A DNA stretch of 64,000 bases from an uncultured Clostridia bacterium (GTDB lineage Bacteria; Bacillota; Clostridia; TANB77; CAG-508), in contig CAQDYY010000004.1 of NCBI GenBank assembly GCA_948777935.1, positions 1-64,000 on the forward strand, read 5' to 3'. Numbering within the stretch: position 1 is the stretch's first letter; each line of letters begins with the position of its first letter. Positions 8,806 to 19,034 of this stretch are shown one piece after another. The notes below the pieces were generated by a model that made no database searches, was not told the origin of the DNA, and was given only the letters and a program-made list of their open reading frames with translations. The position numbers and the translations under genes were made by a program.

Positions 8806-11179
8806 CTACTTTCTAAGCTCTGCTCCTAACTCTTTTTCTACGCTTGCAATAATTTTTTCTAAGATAGCGTTTATTTCTTCATCTGTTAATGTTTTGTCTT
8901 TTGCACCAAATGTTAAAGAATACGCCATGCTCTTTTTAGTTTCATCTATTCCTTTACCTGTATATATATCAAATAATTTTGTATCCATTAGTAATGAACC
9001 TGCTGCCTTTTTTATTACTTTTGATATTGTATCATTTGAAACTTCTTTATCTACTACAATACTTAAATCTTTTTTTACTGGTGGATATTTTGAAATCTCT
9101 TTATATTTCATTTTTCCTGTTCTTTTTTCAAGTAATTTGTCTAAGTTTATTTCAAATACAAATACATCTTCTTTTGCTTTCTTAGGATGAACTTTCCCCA
9201 TTATTCCTATAATCTCACCATTTAAGTTTATCTCTGCTACTTGGCCTGGATGAAATTCTTTTGGCATTTTGCTTGGGTTTACAAAGCTATATCTTCCTGC
9301 ATATCCTAAATAATCCATTAATTCTTCTACAATTCCTTTTACAGTATAGAAATCTACTTTTCTTTCATTTCCAATTCCATAATAGTAGCTTCCTGAAAGT
9401 AAAGCTCCTAATTTCTTTTCTTCTATATAGTTTTCTTCTCTTTTTCCAAAGCTTTTACCTATTTCAAAAATAGATACATCTTTTACATCTCTTGCTACAT
9501 TGTATTCGTAAATTTTATAAAGTGATGGCAAAATACTTGCTCTTAAAGTGTTTCTTTCTTCTGTTAATGGATCTAATAATTTTAATGTTTCTAATGTGTC
9601 ATCATTTATAAATTGCTTTGCTTCTTTATCATTTACTAATATATATGATAATGTTTCATTTAACCCTAATGCTATCATTTTATTTCTAATTTCTCTTCCC
9701 GCTCTATCATAGCTTCCTGTTTTTAATGGCATTATTGGAAGTTTTCCTTCTATATTATCAACACCATAAATACGACCTACTTCTTCAATTAAATCTTCTG
9801 GAATTTCAATGTCTATTCTTCTTGTTGGTACTAATACACTTATTGTGCCATCTTTTACTTCATATTTAAAACCTAATCTTCTAAATGCATCTAATACACT
9901 TTCTTCTGGAATTATAAAACCTAAAATATCATTTATTTTCTTAAATGTGATGTCTATTTTTTTATCATCCTTATTTGTTATATCATATGCTACCATTTCA
10001 CCTACAATTTGTGCATCTGCATATTTTTCTAAAAGATGACATGCACGGTTTATTGCAAGATATGTTCTATTTGGGTCTAATCCTTTTTCAAAACGGCTAC
10101 TTGCTTCACTTCTTAATATTTTCTTTGAAGTATAACGTACTTTTACACTATTAAAAATAGCTGCTTCTATTATAATATTTTTTGTAGTATCTTCTATTTC
10201 TGTATCTAATCCTCCCATAACACCTGCAAGTCCTATTGCTCTTGTTCCATCAGATATTACAATATCATCTTTAGATAGTTTTCTTTCTATTCCATCTAAA
10301 GTTGTTAAAGTTTCATCTTCTTTTGCCATTCTTACTTCTAGCATTCCTTTTAGGGTATCTGCATCGTAAAAATGTAGTGGTTGACCTGTTTCTAGCATTA
10401 CATAGTTACTAATATCTACTACATTATTAATTGGTCGTATTCCAGATGCAATTAATCTATTCTTTATAAATGCTGGGCTTTCTTTAATTGTTACATTTTT
10501 TACTTTTTTAGATAAAAAGATACTACAATTATCTGTTGCAATGTTTAATTTAAATGTATCATTTATGTCTTCATTGTTTTCTTTATATGATACATCAAAA
10601 TCTTTTACTTTTTTATCGTAAATTGCTCCTATTTCATATGCCATTCCTAAAATGCTTAATAAATCTCCACGGTTTGCTGTTAGTTCAAAATCTATTACTT
10701 CATCATCTAACTCTAAAAATTTAATTGGATCTTCTCCTATTTTAGCTTCCTGTGGTAATTCGTGTATTCCATTTTTATCTGCATCTGTTAAGAATTTGCT
10801 TTCTAACCCTAGTTCTTGCATAGAGCAAATCATTCCATTTGATTCTTCTCCTCTTATTGTTCCTTTTTTTATAGTAATACCTCCTGGAAGCTCTGCTCCT
10901 TCTAAAGCTACAATAACCTTTAGTCCTTTTCTTACATTTGGTGCTCCACATACAATGTTTAATACTTCTTCTCCTATATTTACTTTACATAGGTGTAAAT
11001 GGTCAGAATCTGGATGCATTGTACATTCTAGTACCTCTCCTATTACTAATTTAGTTGCATTAATTAATTTTCCTGCTTCATCATATTCATTTCCGTACAT
11101 TTGTCATATCTTCTGCTAATCTATTTACATCTACATCTATATCAACATAGTCTTTTACAAAATTTGTACTTAATTTCAT
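8806..11179 (-). CDS. pheT: Phenylalanyl-tRNA synthetase beta subunit, with a CGGA quadruplet at residue 29
   Basis: True start ATG 11179 (GGGAAGGA upstream) gives MKLSTNFVKDYVDID, the normal PheT N-terminus. Triplet reading ends two codons after CGG. Reading CGGA (11095..11092) as Gly restores TNV-G-NEYDEAGKL and a 790-residue protein of family length with the EMAP-II-like tRNA-binding domain, B3/B4, B5 and the C-terminal ferredoxin-like anticodon domain. PheT is essential, so the break cannot be pseudogene decay. It pairs with PheS to charge tRNA-Phe. Confidence 0.92.
11092..11095 (-). other. CGGA quadruplet codon (Gly29 of PheT)
   Basis: Preceding codon GTA. Triplet reading gives CGG AAA TGA and stops; four-base reading continues AAT GAA TAT into the PheT frame. 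Confidence 0.9.
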
Positions 11180-11244
11180 TTATATCCTTCCCTTCTTTTA
11201 TTCTTATATATTAGAAGTTATATATTCTAACTCCTGTATTTTTA

Positions 11245-11296
11245 GGGCACAGTGGTGTCGTGTCTTACGGGTATTCCCGGCAAACGGTGCCCCTAC
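11245..11296. repeat. Dispersed about 52-bp repeat, copy 1
   Basis: Starts GGGCACAGTGGTGT and ends CGGTGCCCCTAC, with partly self-complementary ends (GGGCAC / GTGCCC). Other copies are at 12361, 42857 (inverted) and 43269. Here it lies between pheS and pheT. Confidence 0.8.
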
Positions 11297-11301
11297 ATGC
11301 C

Positions 11302-12336
11302 TTAATCTTTTTTGTTGAATTGATTTAGGAATCTAACATCATTTGCATAAAGTAATCTAATGTCTGGTATTCCGTATTTAAACATAGCTAAACGGTCAAG
11401 CCCTGTTCCAAATGCAAAACCACTATATTTTTCTGGGTCATATCCATTCATTTTTAGTACATTTGGATGAACCATTCCAGAACCTAAAATTTCAATCCAG
11501 CCAGTTTGTTTACAAAGGTTGCATCCTTTTCCTCCACATTTAAAACAACTAACATCTACCTCATATGATGGTTCTGTAAATGGGAAGTAACTTGGTCTAA
11601 AACGAAGCCTTGAATCTTCTCCTAGCATATGACGAACAAATACTTCTAGTGTTCCTTTTAAGTGTGCAAGGCTAATTCCTTCATCTATTACCAATCCTTC
11701 AATTTGACCAAATTGATGAGAATGTGTTGCATCATCATCTCTTCTATATGTTTTTCCGGGACATATTACACGAATTGGTGTTTTTTCTTTATTTGCCATC
11801 ATGGTTCTTGCTTGAACAGAAGATGTTTGTGTCCTTAATAAATATTCTGTTGTAATGTAAAATGTGTCTTGCATATCACGTGCAGGGTGTCCTTTTGGAA
11901 GATTTAACCTTTCAAAACAATATTCATCTGTTTCTAGTTCTGGTCCATCTACTACATCATATCCCATAGATACAAATAGGTCTTCTAACTCTTCTATGAT
12001 ACGATTAATAGGATGTTTACTTCCTCTTTTTATTTTAGTTGATGGAAGTGTAATGTCTATTTTTTCACTTTCTAATTTTTGGTTTAATTTTTCTTCTTCT
12101 AGTCTTTCTTGTGCTGTATTAATAAGATTTTCTAATTCATCTCTTACATTGTTTACAAGTTCTCCAATAACTGGTCTTTCTTCTTTCGACAATGCTCCCA
12201 TTCCTCTTAGAACTGCTGTTAGTTCACCTTTTTTACCTAAATACTTTACACGTACTGCATCTAAACTTTGTAAATCATTTGCATTTGCGATTTCTTCTTT
12301 TGCAGAATTTTTAATCTGCTCAATTTGCTCTTTCAT
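11302..12336 (-). CDS. pheS: Phenylalanyl-tRNA synthetase alpha subunit
   Basis: About 344 residues. An N-terminal coiled coil precedes the class II catalytic core with motif 2 (TYRRDDDATHSHQFGQIEGL) and motif 3 (FGTGLDRLAMFKYGIPDIR). Start ATG 12336 follows AGGAGGAATGTT. The open frame extends 60 bp further upstream into a dispersed repeat and should not be counted. Arg codons are AGA, CGT and CGC; each CGG trinucleotide here spans a codon boundary (TAC GGA, CCC GGA). Confidence 0.95.
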   Translation of the reverse strand: MKEQIEQIKNSAKEEIANANDLQSLDAVRVKYLGKKGELTAVLRGMGALSKEERPVIGELVNNVRDELENLINTAQERLEEEKLNQKLESEKIDITLPSTKIKRGSKHPINRIIEELEDLFVSMGYDVVDGPELETDEYCFERLNLPKGHPARDMQDTFYITTEYLLRTQTSSVQARTMMANKEKTPIRVICPGKTYRRDDDATHSHQFGQIEGLVIDEGISLAHLKGTLEVFVRHMLGEDSRLRFRPSYFPFTEPSYEVDVSCFKCGGKGCNLCKQTGWIEILGSGMVHPNVLKMNGYDPEKYSGFAFGTGLDRLAMFKYGIPDIRLLYANDVRFLNQFNKKD

Positions 12337-12360
12337 AACATTCCTCCTTAAAATTTCCAA

Positions 12361-12411
12361 GGGCACAGTGGTGTCATGTCTCACTGGTATTCCCACAAAC
12401 GATGCCCCTAC
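12361..12411. repeat. Dispersed about 52-bp repeat, copy 2
   Basis: Same element as at 11245, inserted between the T-box leader and the pheS ribosome-binding site. It is therefore transcribed in the pheST leader downstream of the T-box terminator. Confidence 0.8.
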
Positions 12412-12434
12412 AATTTATTTTTACTGTAAAACAA

Positions 12435-12690
12435 AAAGATCCATTTCTAGCCCTATATTATAGGACGAAATGGATCGTGGTACCACCTAATTTTATTAAT
12501 TAAAATAAATAATTAACCTCATTATTTTGCGATAACGGTGCAGACCGTCTAACTCTACTATTATTTCAAATTAGAACTAAAAAAGTGAAATTTCGTGTTA
12601 AACACTTTACATTTAGGCTCTCAGCTAATGCCTAAATTCTCTTTAATAAAGTTTAAGTTTAACCTACTTTGCTTTTTTGTTAGCTTTTAT
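12435..12690 (-). promoter_or_regulatory. T-box riboswitch leader of pheST (Phe type)
   Basis: On the minus strand: a Stem I hairpin (TTTAGGC...GCCTAAA), a candidate UUC specifier at 12589..12587, an AGTAGAG segment and the T-box sequence AGGTGGTACCACG at 12488..12476. The last is followed by a GATCCATTTC / GAAATGGATC terminator with a T-rich tail. Uncharged tRNA-Phe should pair with the specifier and T-box and favour antitermination. The specifier assignment is inferred mainly from the downstream gene. Confidence 0.88.
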
Positions 12691-12842
12691 ATGTATATTA
12701 TATTAGCACATATATAAAAAATATTCAAGACTTTTAACTAATTTTCTATATAGATTTGCCTTCTTGGATAATTACACATTGAATAATATGTAATATGGTG
12801 TTATAATTGTAATGTAAAATCATTACATATTGGAGGAAATTT

Positions 12843-13844
12843 ATGGAAATAAGAGAACCAGAAATGGTAAAATTATCAAAAAACGAAAAACATATGTCAT
12901 TATTGAAACAAATTTTAAAATTTATAGGAGTATATATTGGTCTAACAATTGTAACAATAATTGTTACTCTTATATTAGGCATACTTTTAGGAATTGTTTC
13001 TGGAATTGTAATAGCAATAATTTCAAATAATACTATGGGATCATATGAACTTCTATCAAAATTTACAAATTTAATATTATCTCCTCGTGCAGAGTCATTT
13101 ATTACTCTATATGGTACAATAGTAACTCTTATTATAACAATATTATATTGTAAATTTCTTGAAAAAAGATCACTTAGAAGTATAGGCTTTCAAAAGAAGA
13201 ATTTTTTTAAGCACTATTTAATTGGACTACTAATTGGAGGATTTATGATTTTTATTGCAATTTTAATAAACTTTTTAGTAGGAAGCATAAAAATTGAAGG
13301 TATATCTGAAGGCTTTAATGGAACTACACTATTTCTTATAATTGCTTATTTTATTGGATTTGTTTTTCAAGGTGCTTCTGAAGAAATATTGTTTAGAGGA
13401 TTTTTTATGATTGATATTGGAGCAAAACATAAAATAGTAACAGCAATTATAGTTAGTTCATTAATTTTTTCACTTGCACATGTTTTTAATCCAGGAATTA
13501 CAATATTTGAATTAATAAGTCTATTTTTATTAGGAATATTTTTATCATTATATATTATATGTTTTGATAATATATGGGGAGCCTGTGCTATACATACTAT
13601 GTGGAATTTTATCCAAGTAAATATTTTTGGAATAAATACGGATTTACTTAAAATAAGTGATTCAATTTTTAAAACAACGGAAATTACAAGTACTTCATCA
13701 CTTCATATAATAGATGACCTTACTGGAATTGCATTTTTTGTAATATCTATATGCTTACTATTGTTATATATGAAAAAACATGGAAAATTTACGCTATCAA
13801 CATTTAGTTCCGATGAAAACGAGCAAAACGTAACTACAAAATAA
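12843..13844 (+). CDS. CPBP-family (Abi/CAAX) intramembrane protease
   Basis: 333 residues, with about eight hydrophobic segments. The family motifs are EEILFRGFF (EExxxR) near residue 180, SLAHVFNPG (FxxxH type) near 208 and AIHTMWNF near 258. Starts at ATG after TTGGAGG. Monocistronic. Members process membrane peptides or act in bacteriocin immunity; the substrate is unknown here. Confidence 0.85.
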   Translation: MEIREPEMVKLSKNEKHMSLLKQILKFIGVYIGLTIVTIIVTLILGILLGIVSGIVIAIISNNTMGSYELLSKFTNLILSPRAESFITLYGTIVTLIITILYCKFLEKRSLRSIGFQKKNFFKHYLIGLLIGGFMIFIAILINFLVGSIKIEGISEGFNGTTLFLIIAYFIGFVFQGASEEILFRGFFMIDIGAKHKIVTAIIVSSLIFSLAHVFNPGITIFELISLFLLGIFLSLYIICFDNIWGACAIHTMWNFIQVNIFGINTDLLKISDSIFKTTEITSTSSLHIIDDLTGIAFFVISICLLLLYMKKHGKFTLSTFSSDENEQNVTTK

Positions 13845-13918
13845 TTATAAGAATGAAAAATAGTAAATTAGAATACGAATACAGTTTTGTATTTGTATTT
13901 TTTATGGATCAAACATCT

Positions 13919-13973
13919 AGTTATCTACAACTTTTTTTCTCTTGACGATTGATACAAATATCAATCAATTTAT
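13919..13973. repeat. About 55-bp repeat with ATTGATA...TATCAAT palindrome, copy 1
   Basis: Begins GTTATCTACAACTTT and contains ATTGATAC/TATCAAT dyad symmetry. A second copy lies at 16410-16462. The pair brackets the PemK-like and MFS genes. Confidence 0.7.
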
Positions 13974-14098
13974 TAAAGTATATCATAATTTTCATAAATT
14001 GCAATAGTAGAAAAAAAATATTATTTACAAAAATATATTGCGTTTTAAACAAATGTTTGATATGCTGTTTCTATAAAAAAATGCTAGGAGATGATACC

Positions 14099-14794
14099 AT
14101 GAATGAAAATGAAATCGAATTAAAAAATAATGCTATTATACATAAGGATAATTCATTGAATAGATTAGATTTATCTTTTTTGAAACATATAGAATTAAAT
14201 GAATATAAGAAAAGTGATTTATTAGCTTATTGGATTAATGACTTTGCCGAATATCATGATGAAGAAAAGACATTTAATGTTGCGAAATCTGGTATGTACT
14301 CTCGTGGAGATGTGATTAAAGTAAATTTAGGTTTCAATATTGGAAATGAATTAGGTGGATTGCATTATTGCATTGTTTTAAATAAATATGATAATACAAA
14401 AAATGGAGCTTTAAATGTTATTCCTTTAACATCAAGAAAAGATGGAAAGAAATATGACTCTTCTTCCGTAAATCTTGGAAAGGAGCTTTATAATGTTTTT
14501 CAAGATAAAATTGAAAAAGAAAAGCAAAAGTTGCAGCAGATATTAGATGAATTAGAAAAGATAGAAGATGTACCTATTAACATTCAAAATATAATAGAAA
14601 AAGAACAAAAATATATTGAAAAAATGGAACACGAAATTTCTAAAATGAAGAAAGATAGTATTGCCTTAATTAATCAAATAACAACGATTAGTAAACAAAG
14701 AATTTTTAAAGATACTGTAAGAAGAAATGTAAAAATATCTAGTGTATCACTTGATTTAATTGATAAACAAATTATAAAGTTTTTCACGAAATAA
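14099..14794 (+). CDS. PemK/MazF-like protein with C-terminal coiled coil
   Basis: About 231 residues from ATG 14099 (CTAGGAG upstream). Residues about 62-115 carry the PemK/MazF signature: YSRGDVIKVNLG, then HYCIVLNKYDN and LNVIPLTSR. An N-terminal region of about 60 residues and a strongly charged coiled coil (about 130-190) are extra to the usual 110-residue toxin. No antitoxin ORF is visible beside it. It may be a free-standing endoribonuclease or a repurposed relative. Confidence 0.7.
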   Translation: MNENEIELKNNAIIHKDNSLNRLDLSFLKHIELNEYKKSDLLAYWINDFAEYHDEEKTFNVAKSGMYSRGDVIKVNLGFNIGNELGGLHYCIVLNKYDNTKNGALNVIPLTSRKDGKKYDSSSVNLGKELYNVFQDKIEKEKQKLQQILDELEKIEDVPINIQNIIEKEQKYIEKMEHEISKMKKDSIALINQITTISKQRIFKDTVRRNVKISSVSLDLIDKQIIKFFTK

Positions 14795-14988
14795 TAATAT
14801 AGAACTTAAAAAGGAGAGTTGCTAGAACTCTCCAAAATCATTTAGGCTCCCGTCTTACTACAAAAGTAGTAGAGGGTTAAGTTAAATATATTTTAACATA
14901 TAATATTTAACTTGTCAAACTAAATTGACACTAACATTATATGATTTTTTATTAAAATTTATACATTGCTTGAATATACATATTAATT

Positions 14989-16140
14989 TTAATTTTTTAA
15001 TTGCTCTTTTTTGATATTTAAGTTAATTCCAATTGTTGAAATTATAGATAATATGAATATTATATAAAATATTTTTTCTCCAATAAAGTTACTTAATATA
15101 GCAAGTATTATGAATATAACTACTTCAGTAAAGCATAAACTCATTTGTCCTACTGATGATAAAATGTCATTATCTTCCTTTGACTCTTTTATAATATTCT
15201 GTATTGATGTTTGAATAGATGTTTCATATACTTTTGCAAAATTATCACTTAACATATTATTTAATGATATTATTACTTTATTTCTTGCTAATAAGTATAT
15301 TCCTGTAATAATAGTCTTAATAATTGTAACTAAATTATTGGATTTTGATAAATTTTTATCCGAGTATTTTCCAATCAATGTTATAGTAATTATTTGTAGT
15401 AACAGTGATACTACAATTATAGAAGAAAATACAGAAAAGTCCTTTAACACTATATACAAATATAATGGAGCAAATTGTCTTTCTATTATTTGATTTGTTG
15501 TTAAAGCGTAAATAATCTTGTATTTACTTTTACTCTTAAAAAGATATTTCATTGTTGACTTAAATGCATTTGTTTTATTTTCTACTTTATAATCTATTTT
15601 TCTAATAAATAGATATTGTAACACAAAAAATACAACAATTATTGAAAACAATATAATATTCCTATCTGTTATTACCCCCCAAGCGACTAAACAGCTTGCC
15701 AATACTGTCCCTAATATTTTACTTATATTTATAAAACTATTATATCTTCCTCTATGTTCTGTATCTACATACTTACTAGATAAAGCATCCGTTGATGGGT
15801 TAGAAAGCCCCATTAATCCCATTGCTAATATAAATATAGCTATATTTTGATATAAATTTGCTCCGTTTAACATCATATAAGCACAAACAATACTAAAAAA
15901 ATTAGATATCAAGATACACTTTGCTATTCCTAATTTTGAAGATATTGTTACAAATAATGGTGTAACAAATCCTGTTATTCCAAATCTTAATCCATATATT
16001 AATAATATAAGCCATATCGGTATTCCACTCTTATATAACATAACAGTTCCAAATGTTCCAATTAAAGCATTTGCAAAATTATATGATATAGTACTTAAAT
16101 ACATATATTTATACTCTTTTTTATAAAAATATTCTTTCAT
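14989..16140 (-). CDS. MFS-type membrane transporter
   Basis: 383 residues with about 11-12 hydrophobic helices and an MFS-like loop (KYVDTEHRGRYNSF). It resembles drug or sugar efflux MFS proteins, but the substrate is not recognisable. AT-rich and flanked by repeats, suggesting an accessory region. Confidence 0.7.
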   Translation of the reverse strand: MKEYFYKKEYKYMYLSTISYNFANALIGTFGTVMLYKSGIPIWLILLIYGLRFGITGFVTPLFVTISSKLGIAKCILISNFFSIVCAYMMLNGANLYQNIAIFILAMGLMGLSNPSTDALSSKYVDTEHRGRYNSFINISKILGTVLASCLVAWGVITDRNIILFSIIVVFFVLQYLFIRKIDYKVENKTNAFKSTMKYLFKSKSKYKIIYALTTNQIIERQFAPLYLYIVLKDFSVFSSIIVVSLLLQIITITLIGKYSDKNLSKSNNLVTIIKTIITGIYLLARNKVIISLNNMLSDNFAKVYETSIQTSIQNIIKESKEDNDILSSVGQMSLCFTEVVIFIILAILSNFIGEKIFYIIFILSIISTIGINLNIKKEQLKN

Positions 16141-16489
16141 TTATTACTCCTAAAAATTACTTTTTAGATTTTATCATAAAAAATTTGATCCGTAAAGAAA
16201 TAGTATAATGAGGACGTGGCGAAGCGAAGCGACAGCCACGCCACCCCGTAATGTAATACGGGGGTAACATTCATATAAAAAATCCATCAAAACTAGACAT
16301 ATCAATAAATGCAAGGAAAATATAAAGTATTTTAATTATCAGCATAATAAAAAGTGTTCTTATAAGACGCTAAATCCTATAAGAACACCCAGACTGGAGC
16401 GGACGTCATAGTTATCTACAACTTTTCTTTCTTGCCTATTGATACTAATATCAATCAATTTACTTTATTATATCATTTTTTATTATTTC
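16141..16489. other. Intergenic region with hairpins and repeat copy
   Basis: No gene supported. It contains a GC-richer palindromic stretch near 16213-16262 (GTGGC...GCCAC and CCCCGTA/TACGGGG), a hairpin at 16354-16388 (GTGTTCTTATA / TATAAGAACAC) and the second copy of the 55-bp repeat at 16410-16462. Confidence 0.6.
16410..16462. repeat. About 55-bp repeat, copy 2
   Basis: Matches the copy at 13919 with a few substitutions, keeping the GTTATCTACAACTTT start and the ATTGATA / TATCAAT dyad. Confidence 0.7.
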
Positions 16490-18424
16490 CTAATCTCCTA
16501 AAACATATTCTCCTTTATCTGTTTGTTTAACTTTTCCGCGTTTAAAAAGTTCTTCTTTGAGTGCTTCAAGCATTGTTTCTTTATCAATTCCAAATACACT
16601 TGCTGTTTTTTCTAAAGAAGTATTTCTATCATATCCTTCTTCTACTAGTTGGGATAAATAACCTATAATAGAAGTTCTTTCAATTTCTTTTTCATAGTGC
16701 TCTAAAGCTTCTTTTTCTGTATCAGAATTTTCATCTTTTACTTCTAAATCTATATTTTTTCGATTTCCTTTTGTGCTTCTATCTTGAGCTTTTTTATAAT
16801 ATCCATATATACTTACAACTTTTGATTCTGTACCAATATGTTTTAATGTATAAAGTCTAGCTCTTAAATAAATCATTCTTGAAAGTTCATCACCATCAAA
16901 ATTTTTTTCTAAATCTCCACAAGTTTCAAGTATAAAAATACATGCTTCTTGCTCTAAGTCATCTTTTTCTAATTTTCTTTTTTTACTTTTATATTTATAA
17001 TAAATATAATTACTTACTTTTTTTGCAATTTCTCTAATTTGATTTAAATTTTTATTAACAAATTCATTTGATAATTTACTTCTATAACCAAACCATATTT
17101 TCCCTTTACTATTTAATAATTTTTTATATGTATCATGTCCAAAATATACTGCTTTTCCTAAAATATAGTCAAAAAAATCTTGTAATGAAATATTATTAGT
17201 TTTGCAAATCTGTTCTATTTCATCTTTAGTATAATATCTTTCTTTTTCCATAATTTCTGATAAAATTTGAGTAAGTAAGTACGTATCCATATCTTTAACA
17301 ATAGAACTATATATTCTGTTACTTTTTATAAAATTATACGCATGTTCTGTTATTCCTAAGATGTATAATAATTCATTTAAAGGCACATCGTATTTTTTCT
17401 GTATATCTTCTATTTCTTCATAGGAAATTCTTTTTCCTGCAAATAATTTTTCTTCTTCAAATATTCTTAATTTTAATCTTCGTAATTCTTCTGGTTTTGT
17501 TTCTTTATGCTCTCCTTTTAATACATAGGCTTTCATATTATTCTTATATTTTATATTCCAATATTGGCTCTCTGTTAACCCTAAAATACTTAATGCCAAT
17601 ATTTTTTCATTTATAGAATATTTTTCTGAAAGTCCTTGTAGCATTTTATAATCTATTTGAGTATATGGTTGAATTCCTTCTATATCTAAAATTTTCGATA
17701 AAAATTTTTTTAACTCTTCATCACTTAAGAATTCTCTTAAAATTATAGCATTTCTTTTTTTATCTGACTTTATGTGATTAAAAGAATTTAATGTAATTCC
17801 AAATATATCCATAGCAAGTATTTTTACATCAATTTCATATTTTTTTGATAATTGAACTAATCTCTCATAATTTATTTTATCTCCAATTTTCAAACCATCA
17901 TTTTTTAATATTTCTTGCCTTAGAAGGCTTGTTTTTTCATTTTTTTTAGCAGTTTGATTATTTCTTCGTTTTTGCCTATGAAAAATCATCACATTTTTAT
18001 CTGGTGCATTCTTAATTTTTCTATATGAATATTCTAAAATTTGTAAAACATTTATAGCTAATACTCTTTCTGGTATATCATACTTTTTAGAAATATATTG
18101 TAATTGATTATAATTTATAAGATCACCTTCTGTTAATTTTTCATCTTGCATAATTATATTTCTAAAACTTATTGCATTGTCTATCATCTCAGGTATCAAA
18201 TGTTTTAAAATAATAAAATTCTTGGCATTTGATCCTTTAGAATGTATAGCATTAAATTGTGCCTGCGTTACTCCAAATATATTTACTGCTAATGTATATG
18301 GAGTAATATTATATTTATTTGATAATTCAATAAGTTTATCGTATGAAATTTTATCTCCAGGATGTAGATTTTCATTTTGTATTATTTTATCTACTAATTC
18401 CTTGCTACTTATAGTTTGCTCCAC
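16490..18424 (-). CDS. Sigma-like protein with tandem helix-turn-helix-type repeats
   Basis: 644 residues starting at GTG 18424 (GGAAGGAA upstream). The N-terminal two thirds hold about six degenerate repeats of about 55-60 residues of the form GDKIxYxxLxxLSxKYxIxxxxLAxxIxGI. The C-terminal part contains KLEKDDLEQEACIFILETC, like sigma-70 region 2.2, and a late segment SLEKTASVFGIDKETM resembling region 4. I know of no named family with this layout. It could be a phage-like or accessory sigma factor. Its repeats recall, without matching, the protein at 25360..27126. Confidence 0.6.
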   Translation of the reverse strand: MEQTISSKELVDKIIQNENLHPGDKISYDKLIELSNKYNITPYTLAVNIFGVTQAQFNAIHSKGSNAKNFIILKHLIPEMIDNAISFRNIIMQDEKLTEGDLINYNQLQYISKKYDIPERVLAINVLQILEYSYRKIKNAPDKNVMIFHRQKRRNNQTAKKNEKTSLLRQEILKNDGLKIGDKINYERLVQLSKKYEIDVKILAMDIFGITLNSFNHIKSDKKRNAIILREFLSDEELKKFLSKILDIEGIQPYTQIDYKMLQGLSEKYSINEKILALSILGLTESQYWNIKYKNNMKAYVLKGEHKETKPEELRRLKLRIFEEEKLFAGKRISYEEIEDIQKKYDVPLNELLYILGITEHAYNFIKSNRIYSSIVKDMDTYLLTQILSEIMEKERYYTKDEIEQICKTNNISLQDFFDYILGKAVYFGHDTYKKLLNSKGKIWFGYRSKLSNEFVNKNLNQIREIAKKVSNYIYYKYKSKKRKLEKDDLEQEACIFILETCGDLEKNFDGDELSRMIYLRARLYTLKHIGTESKVVSIYGYYKKAQDRSTKGNRKNIDLEVKDENSDTEKEALEHYEKEIERTSIIGYLSQLVEEGYDRNTSLEKTASVFGIDKETMLEALKEELFKRGKVKQTDKGEYVLGD

Positions 18425-18540
18425 TTATAGCATTCCTTCCATTTATTTTCGTAATTTATATAACATTTTTATTTCAATGTAATTATACTAAAAAAACACG
18501 TTTTTTTCAATATGATATTTCGCTTATGTTCAATATTATC

Positions 18541-18715
18541 TCATTGGAATTTAACTGTAGCACAGGACTTTAATCTTGTCATAAGTCCTAACCCCCTATG
18601 AGTTTCGTCATTCTAACAAAACTCGGGGGCTCTGCGAGGCAATAAATTGGCTCAAACAAAAAAAATATCATTCCCTTTTAGAATGATATCTATCTATTCG
18701 ATTAGTTCGAACAGA
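18541..18715 (-). other. Hairpin-rich intergenic RNA or repeat region
   Basis: Several stems are visible: GGACTT...AAGTCC, a CCCCC...GGGGG stem around GAGTTT/AAACTC, and a terminator-like ATATCATTC / GAATGATAT near 18665-18692. It lies just downstream of the unusual tRNA-Gly on the same strand. It could be tRNA 3' trailer and terminator structure or an unrecognised small RNA. No ORF is supported. Confidence 0.4.
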
Positions 18716-18723
18716 TACGTCGT

Positions 18724-18797
<74 letters not shown>

Positions 18798-18887
18798 ATA
18801 TCTATTTTATATAAAATTTGAAAGTATTTTTGCTATAAAAAGAACACCAACTTGAGATAACCCTTTATTCTCAGTGGTGCAGAGTAA

Positions 18888-18961
<74 letters not shown>

Positions 18962-19034
18962 ATTTCTATGATAGTAATTATTATAATTGCTATCACTAAT
19001 TTTGTCAATACATTTTCCTATAAAATTTCATTTT

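Noticed and set aside
12336..12396. Extended N-terminus of PheS
   Set aside because: The extra 20 codons are the dispersed repeat; AGGAGG sits before ATG 12336, which begins the normal PheS N-terminus.
11245..12411. CRISPR array from the 52-bp repeats
   Set aside because: Copies are kilobases apart, differ in orientation and are not separated by uniform spacers. No cas genes are present.
12830..13030. Short overlapping frames inside the CPBP protease and similar overlaps elsewhere
   Set aside because: They have no ribosome-binding site, no family match and lie within well-supported genes on another frame.
18541..18640. Selenocysteine or release-factor readthrough element near the tRNA genes
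   Set aside because: Stems are present but no SECIS-like structure, UGA readthrough gene or sel gene is visible; terminator or repeat structure is enough to explain it.
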